Shown here in pieces: positions 58,218-64,000 of a DNA stretch of 64,000 nucleotides. Numbering within the stretch: position 1 is the stretch's first letter; each line of letters opens with the position of its first letter. The notes beneath the pieces are model-generated. The model did no database searches and was not told the DNA's origin. It saw nothing but the letters and a program-made list of their open reading frames with translations. A program made the position numbers and the translations under genes. Origin of the DNA: Rallus limicola (Eukaryota > Chordata > Aves > Gruiformes > Rallidae); assembly GCA_022605955.1 (NCBI GenBank), contig JAKCOZ010000007.1, positions 34,884,991-34,948,990 on the forward strand, written 5' to 3'.

Positions 58218-61200
58218 TGTAATCAGCTGTAGTCAGGACAAAAGCACTGTCCTCAGCAATGCAAAGGGAAAAGTAGAAGGTTGGGCATTTTCCCTTAGAC
58301 AGCCTTCCCACCATCTTAATTGTCTTTGTCAATGTGGCCATTAGTGGTCCATAGGGAAACATGGGATCCTGAAAGTAGTAAGCACTACCCTAGCACTGTC
58401 ATGGATTTCTTTCACTGCTTTGACCAAAATAGGAAACATGTTTGCCTTTGAACTTTCCTCTCTAAAAGTGGTTTTTTTGCCAGCACTAGCCTCAGAATAG
58501 GCCATGGACCATGAACTGAATCTGGTGAAACACCAATGTTCAAGAAACCCTCTTTAAATGCTTGCTTGGTGTCACTAGAAGCTGTTAACATTTGTGAGGG
58601 AAGTGCATAGGTACACAGAATGGGGAAGACAGTTTCAAAGCATGTAGCAAAAAGTGCTTGTGGAGAACTCCTGTCCCTGATGAAACCAGTAGACACTCTG
58701 TGTTTGTGTGCGTGCGCAAGCTACCAAATATTGTTACCTTGTACAGCACAGAATCAACAGGTACGCTATAGCATGCATAATTCTGGTCTTAAGCAATGAA
58801 TTTTTCTGGCAAATAAACTTCTGTTTTGAGCTATGTTGACTTAATACGAGACCTGACACTCCCTCTCCAGATGTTCCTGTTGAAATGGATAATTTGTATT
58901 TGGAACGGCAAACTTTCCTGCCATCTAATTAATATTAAATTGTAATAATGTACCTGTTTAGCTGACAGCAGCTATCTTTGCAATCTGTTGCAACAAGAAG
59001 TCAACTCTTATAAACTGGGCTGTCTCGAAACAGTGAGGATGTTAGGCTGGAAACATACTGCAGGATGTGTTCAAAAGCTGCAAAAGCAAAGATGCACACG
59101 GGCAGCTACAAAGCTTTAGCCTGTTCCCTCTTGTTTTTTTCAGGGACTAACAAAACAAAAGCAGCGTAATGGCAAAAACAACTGAACGTGATAAATGTCA
59201 GATGCTCAGTTCTTACACCATAATCCACAGGCGCCGAGTGAGAGGTTTTCTGAAGGCTGGCTGACACCTGGCCCAACTGCATAGCCCTGTGGGATGTCAC
59301 TGTAATTTACTGTTAGAATTCATCAATATTTCTGTCTCCCTAGAATGTGTTTCCTAGCAGAAAATCTTCAGACAAGTCTTGCTGAAATAATTCATTTCTA
59401 GGGATTCCCAGCATAGGCCATAATATCCTGAAGCTTAAACCTACATAGACCAATCAACTCTTTCATTTATTCTGGCCTCATGTGTCTCACCTCTCATCCA
59501 GGGTTACATTAAGGCCATAATTTATGTTTTGTCTAAAACTTACCTGCCATTTTTAAAGCCGTGTCTTGCTCACCTGTAGTAAAAAGAGTTTAACCAATTG
59601 AACAAGGACAACTAGTTAGGGAAATGGAGAATTTATTTTAAAAACGTACAGTTTAGGCAACCTGGAAAAAATCTGACTGAGACAGAGAAGCTTACATTTG
59701 TTTTTTAATAATAGGGAGTATTATAAAATCAAAGAACTATGATTTGGGAATAAATCTTTCCAAACTGAAAATTACAAGGAGTGTAAGAGCAAGGGAAGTT
59801 CTGTAAGGAGGTCTCAGACAGTCATGGAGATGAGGAACTATTTCAGTGGAAGTGATTGAATCATGGAAACTTGGAGTGTAATTTGTTAAACGGGAGATTG
59901 TTGGTTAGGAAAAGGATGATATAGGAGCTTGAAGTTAAACTGTGCGATAGCAGAATAAGATAATTTGTTTGCCTACCCAAAAAGGAGATGAAAGGAGACA
60001 GGTCATGGTGAGTTTGTCATGCTCGGTTCATAACAGTATTTAATTAGTTCACTGCATACTTCCTAGGGTCTTCTGTTGCCTTTAGGCAATGGGAAGAAAT
60101 ATTACTTTCTTTCTTGCTGCCTAACTTTGTTTTTGGGAGACAGGGAACATTGGCTTTCTTCTGAAATATCAGAAATCAGCTACAGCTGGAAAAGTTCCCT
60201 GGGCAGACTATTTTGGTACAATGGAGACAGCCAGAAACTTTTCAATGTCCTGTTGCTGGTGTCTCACTCACATGTCCTGTTTACACTGACCTCTCAGCTT
60301 GAGGTTGGAAAGAACTTTCCTCCAACCAAAATGACAAGACCTTCATTATTTTTGTTTTCCTCTGTGCTTAGGACACAATCCATTTTCTGAGATTCTTTGC
60401 CATTTACAGCTACCATGCAGCTTCAGAGACCTGGAATATTGCTGATTCTCCTTTTCTTTCCCTGGGGAACAAAGTTTAGCAGGCTTTGGATCTCAGGTTT
60501 GTTATGGGGGTGAAGAAACAGCCTGTGCTTTATGGTAGGCAGAGGTTGGGAATAGTTCATGTAGACCTCTCAAAAGGACCTGCCTATTGGTAAATTGTAG
60601 CTGCATGGATGGGTCTCAGAGGCCTTGATGGTCTCACCCAGATCCATGGTTTGAAGTTATGCACCTGTAGGAGTTCATTGAGGATAAGTTATCAGGATCA
60701 AAACTTAGAAATCATGAACTTTGGAGTGGTGATGTTTTCAATCAATCATGCACAGATCCTGCAAAGACTTTTATTTATATTTTCTACAAAAAAGGGACTT
60801 GTCTATTTTTTCCACTGTAGAAAAGTGGGACCTTTATCAGGTAGATAGAGGACAAAATGAAGGCATCTTCTTCAACTGATGACGAAAAGTGGTGTGTTAG
60901 TGGGTGTTTTGGTGTTTTGTTGTGTTTGATTTACTACATCTTTTCTTTCACTCCTCTTTAATAAAGTTTTCTCCAGAAATCACAGTTGTAATATTGTCTC
61001 CTGATCATTAAAAAATCATTATACCCTCCTTGGTAGATCTAATAATAGCAAGCAAATAATAAGAGAAGTGAATATCTTTCTGGTTTTCCAGATGGTTTGT
61101 AATGCTAAACATAAATTCTCTTGCACAAGAAAAATATTTGGGCACATATCTCTTTTCACTGACCATGACATTATATTTGCAGGGAGCAAATGTTTAGTGT

Positions 61201-61409
61201 TTACTTTTGCATCCTTGATATAGGAGAAAAAAAAATTAAAGCAAAACACAATGTGTGACTAATTTTTCAGATGAAAAACCTTTCTTTTCTATGACTTACC
61301 AAAAAGTCCATGCTGCCTACAACAGGGAAACAAAAATCTTTGGGTGAATTAGCTTTAGATAGGCACACCCAAATTTATATTTTAGGATGGCTGAATTTCC
61401 GTCTTCACA
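58218..61409. other. single-copy AT-rich DNA, nothing firm
   Basis: Chance frames up to 104 codons (60076-60390) lack motifs. A minus-strand 30-nt segment at 59544-59573 is flanked by near-consensus splice sites (see findings). No transposon was recognised. Confidence 0.55.
59544..59573 (-). other. 30-nt micro-exon-like segment
   Basis: On the minus strand CTCTTTTTACTACAG precedes the segment, whose last bases are GGCAG, followed by GTAAGTTTTAG. Both splice sites are close to consensus. Only one frame is open, reading EQDTALKMA with split codons at both ends. Thirty bases keep the frame. No flanking exon was identified. Confidence 0.2.
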
Positions 61410-61700
61410 TAATCACAGATTCACAGAATGGTTGGGGTTGGAAGGGACCCCTGGAGATCATCTAGTCCAACCCCCTTGCTAAAGCAGGATCACCTAGAGC
61501 AGGCTGCATAGGATCATGTCCAGACGGGTCTTGAATATCTCCAGAGAAGGAGACTCCACAACATCTCAGGACAGCCTGTCCCAGTGATCTGTCACCCTCA
61601 CTGTGAAGAAATTTTTCCTCATATTAAGATGAAATGTCTTGTGTTCCCATTTGTGCCCTTTGACCCTTGTCCTATCACTGAAAATAGTCTGGACATGAGT
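61410..61700 (-). mobile_element. CR1 LINE, 3' ~0.29 kb, antisense
   Basis: TAATCACAGATTCACAGAAT, GGGGTTGGAAGGGACCCCTG, CCCCCTTGCTAAAGCAGGAT, AATATCTCCAGAGAAGGAGA and TGACCCTTGTCCTATCACTG identify the same subfamily as the 50.5 kb copy. Minus-strand remnants such as LNMRKNFFTVRVTDHWDRL are visible. Homology fades near 61700. Confidence 0.94.
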
Positions 61701-61725
61701 CTTCTCTCCATTAACTATAGAGAGA

Positions 61726-61789
61726 AGGACTAACTGTCCTATGCATTCTGTGCTGCACAAGAAGGACTAACAGGACTAACTGTCCTGTT
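61726..61789. repeat. duplicated palindrome AGGACTAACTGTCCT
   Basis: The 15-mer occurs at 61726-61740 and 61772-61786. The second copy extends to an 8-bp perfect inverted repeat, AACAGGAC with GTCCTGTT around TAACT. A third partial copy (AGGACTAAC) sits just before it, at 61763. TAACTG inside fits the MYB pattern. It abuts the 5' truncation zone of the preceding CR1. Confidence 0.6.
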
Positions 61790-63765
61790 TTCAGCTGCCA
61801 GCCAGGGCAAAATCATGACAGGAAAGGATGGAGGTTATTTGTGAATGATGAGATTCCTTGTTGTATGCCCAAAGTCTGTGGTATCAGCTGTCAGACGTCA
61901 TCAGTTCCTTGTATCTTATATCTTTCTAAGCATTATAAGCTATTCATGAAACAGATCACTTCATTTGGGTTTCTGGTGGGTCAGGCATGATCAGGAGTGA
62001 CCCCAGTGGGATTTTTTTCCATGACTATAATTTAAGCCAGAGCATAAATACTCTTAATTTCAAAATTGGATTCTCTCTTCAGCTTTACCGCACACATCTT
62101 TTCTCTGTGGGATAATACGGTCTGCATATACTCACAGACCCGAAAGGGCCTTGACACTCAAAAATACAGAAAGCTAACAACACATTTTACAGTGGCATGC
62201 AGTTGAGATGATAAACTCACAATGATCTAACAAATTTAAAAAATAGCAGTTATAATTAACTTGTTTTAAATGTAATCAGCATGACATTTTCACTTAAATA
62301 AATCTCATGAGACAGAATGTGTTATGTTGAATTAGCACCTTTACAGGGAATGTGCTTTTTAAAGCAAGTACATAAATTAACAATATTCCAAAGGACCACA
62401 TCCTGCCTTTCTTGAATGCACAATCTGAAACTTTATTTTCTGAGTTTACCACAAAGCCAGTAATTTTATTTTACTATGTTTTTAATCTTAGAGAAGTTGA
62501 TTTTCCTATCCCTTGTCCATGAAGGGAAAAACACTCGGTCATTTCAGTGGGTCACCCAACTTCTGATGATGCCTTTGCAGGCTCTTACTTTTGCTGATGT
62601 TCATTGCCTCTATTGTAACATCCCACAAGGGTCAGACTCTGTGACTGCCAGGCTGCAATGCCATCAGTGGCTTGAAAATTTGAACAATACAAGAATATTT
62701 TCAGTTCATCTGATCACCATGTCTGTTATCTTTAGATCTGAGAGCAACATATCCTAGTACCTAGGTATATGCAGGTGGATATGAAAAACCGACTCAGGAA
62801 GCAAGGAAGGAATGGCTTAAAAGCCAGAAAAAAACATTTGTGGTTACTATGGAAACACAACTCTCTTATTCTTTCTGCTTACCAACACGAAGTTTCTTTC
62901 TGAGATCTTTGTAGATCTGATCTTCTTTTCCTGCTACTGTAATTTGGGAGCAATTTAACTGACACCAAGAAAAACATTTTCCACAGTCCATCTTCTATTG
63001 ATATTGTTAGTCCATGCTGTTTGCATCCTGAGAGATGTTGATTTTCAGGTGTTGGTAGGATTCAGGGAGTGTAACCAATAAGGTAAAAAATTCAGATGAT
63101 GCACATGTATGTCAAGTATGGGAAACTGGATATCTATGTGTTCTTATTCTATTTCCTTTGCAAAGTATTTTGAATTTTAAAAGTTAAATATGCAGAAAGA
63201 AAAGAATAGTATATAATTATTTTATTATTTTATTCATTACGAAATAAAATGGAATGAGCACTTTGCTGAGATTTAAAAGTCTGCTATACTTACTTAACCA
63301 TTCTCTGTCATCTTTCTACTTTTGATGTTAATCACAAGCAGCTAGAACCAGAAGATAATGAAGAATTAAAAGATTAGAGATATGGAAATTTAACACATTA
63401 AAGACAAAGTCAAAGAGCAAAGAAACCACAATGACTGAGGTAATGAGAGTGAGGGATTATAATTCCTCTTCAACTAGTGAGATAGAAAATATCCCCATGG
63501 CACTTACACATGGTGCTGCTTACCTCTGGAATGGCAAAAGTAGCTTCTAAGCTGTACTGAAGACTTAATAAACCAAGTTAAACTATTACAGGCAGAACTC
63601 AATAATCTTTCCACAGTCGCCTGGGGGGTAAGTATTTACTGAGAAGAAAGAAACTTAAAGGTCCTAATAGGGACCTGTGTACCTGTACATGGATGAACCA
63701 TATGTAAAAGGAAAGAGCTCGGGGTGACTAGTTCAGATGTAGACAGCCAAAGAGAGACTTTAATG
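61790..63765. other. single-copy AT-rich DNA, nothing recognised
   Basis: No transposon. A plus-strand 36-nt segment (63592-63627) ends in GGGGG|GTAAGTATT and follows ACTATTACAG, reading AELNNLSTVAWG in frame. It is exon-like but unsupported. The minus-strand text near 63280 is open up to a TAA but also lacks support. Confidence 0.5.
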
Positions 63766-63862
63766 AATCATAGAATGTGTTAGGTTGGACGATACCTTTA
63801 AAAGTCATCTAGTCCAACCCCACTGCCGTAAGCAGGGACATCTTTAACTAGATCAGTGCTAA
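63766..63862 (-). mobile_element. CR1 LINE, short 3' end, antisense
   Basis: AATCATAGAATGTGTTAGGT, AAAGTCATCTAGTCCAACCC and GCCGTAAGCAGGGACATCTT, then ACTAGATCAG, form the reversed final ~95 bases of a CR1. The wording 'taagcagggacatctttaactagatcag' matches the subfamily of the 44.8 kb copy. Confidence 0.92.
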
Positions 63863-64000
63863 ATTACTAGTTTCCTTCCATTTTAGAAGCCTTGTGGTAT
63901 CCCATGTGGCTGGAATACCAGAAACATCTGGGGATTTAGCATCATACCTGCCAGCCCATGGTCCCACCTACTTTAGAACATACACAATAACTCCAGGTAC
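63863..64000. other. window end, nothing recognised
   Basis: Single-copy DNA runs to the edge of the window. No feature was seen. Confidence 0.6.

Noticed and set aside
1..64000. CRISPR array, bacterial operon or phage-type defence system
   Set aside because: There are no spaced identical repeats and no densely packed coding frames. The CR1 and LTR content shows vertebrate nuclear DNA.

Overview
This window is vertebrate nuclear DNA, almost certainly from a bird. It is AT-rich and CpG-poor and has no operon-like gene packing. It carries 16 fragments of CR1 non-LTR retrotransposons, the dominant avian LINE. Where the 3' end is kept, most copies show degenerate relics of the usual tail built on CATAGAAT or ATTCTGTG units. 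Three long-terminal-repeat (LTR) pieces resemble LTR families I know from bird genomes. Crocodilians and turtles also carry CR1, so 'bird' rests on the mixture of families and on the absence of L1/Alu-type repeats. No rRNA, tRNA gene, CRISPR array or complete protein-coding gene was found. Nearly all longer open frames are chance frames or decayed CR1 ORF2. The window is therefore intronic or intergenic.

Layout. From 1 to 17 kb, mostly single-copy AT-rich DNA holds short CR1 pieces (3.7, 8.0, 8.8 kb) and one long degenerate CR1 piece (10.8-12.0 kb) that keeps endonuclease sequence but lacks the 3' end. From 17.4 to 28.8 kb the DNA is repeat-dense: an LTR fragment, CR1 pieces at 18.3, 20.5, 23.1-24.1 and 28.2 kb, and CA/TG microsatellites at 21.55, 27.2 and 28.1 kb. 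From 28.8 to 44.8 kb there are about 16 kb in which I recognise no CR1 or LTR. In the middle of it (33.76-34.25 kb) is a single-copy block that keeps unusually many CpGs, a good candidate for a conserved regulatory element. From 44.8 to 50.5 kb, AT-rich DNA holds an exon-like segment, a phase-compatible 24-nt micro-exon-like segment and an opposed pair of octamer motifs. From 50.5 to 58.2 kb is a transposon landing zone: three CR1 pieces, one of them with a 232-codon open ORF2 frame, then two LTRs of different families 1.5 kb apart. The rest is sparse DNA with CR1 tails at 61.4 and 63.8 kb.

How the parts relate. The CR1 and LTR pieces are separate fossil insertions with no shared function visible. 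What is not transposon looks like possible cis-regulatory DNA: homeodomain-type (TAATTA) arrays, PBX-MEIS-like, MARE/AP-1-like and octamer sites, some at helical-turn spacing. All regulatory and exon calls are inference from sequence alone and need comparison with other bird genomes or RNA data. I did not find a convincing new multi-gene system. The strongest leads are the CpG-retaining block at 33.8-34.3 kb, the 11-bp-phased TAATTA triplet at 24.8 kb and the exon-like pair at 47.8/49.4 kb.
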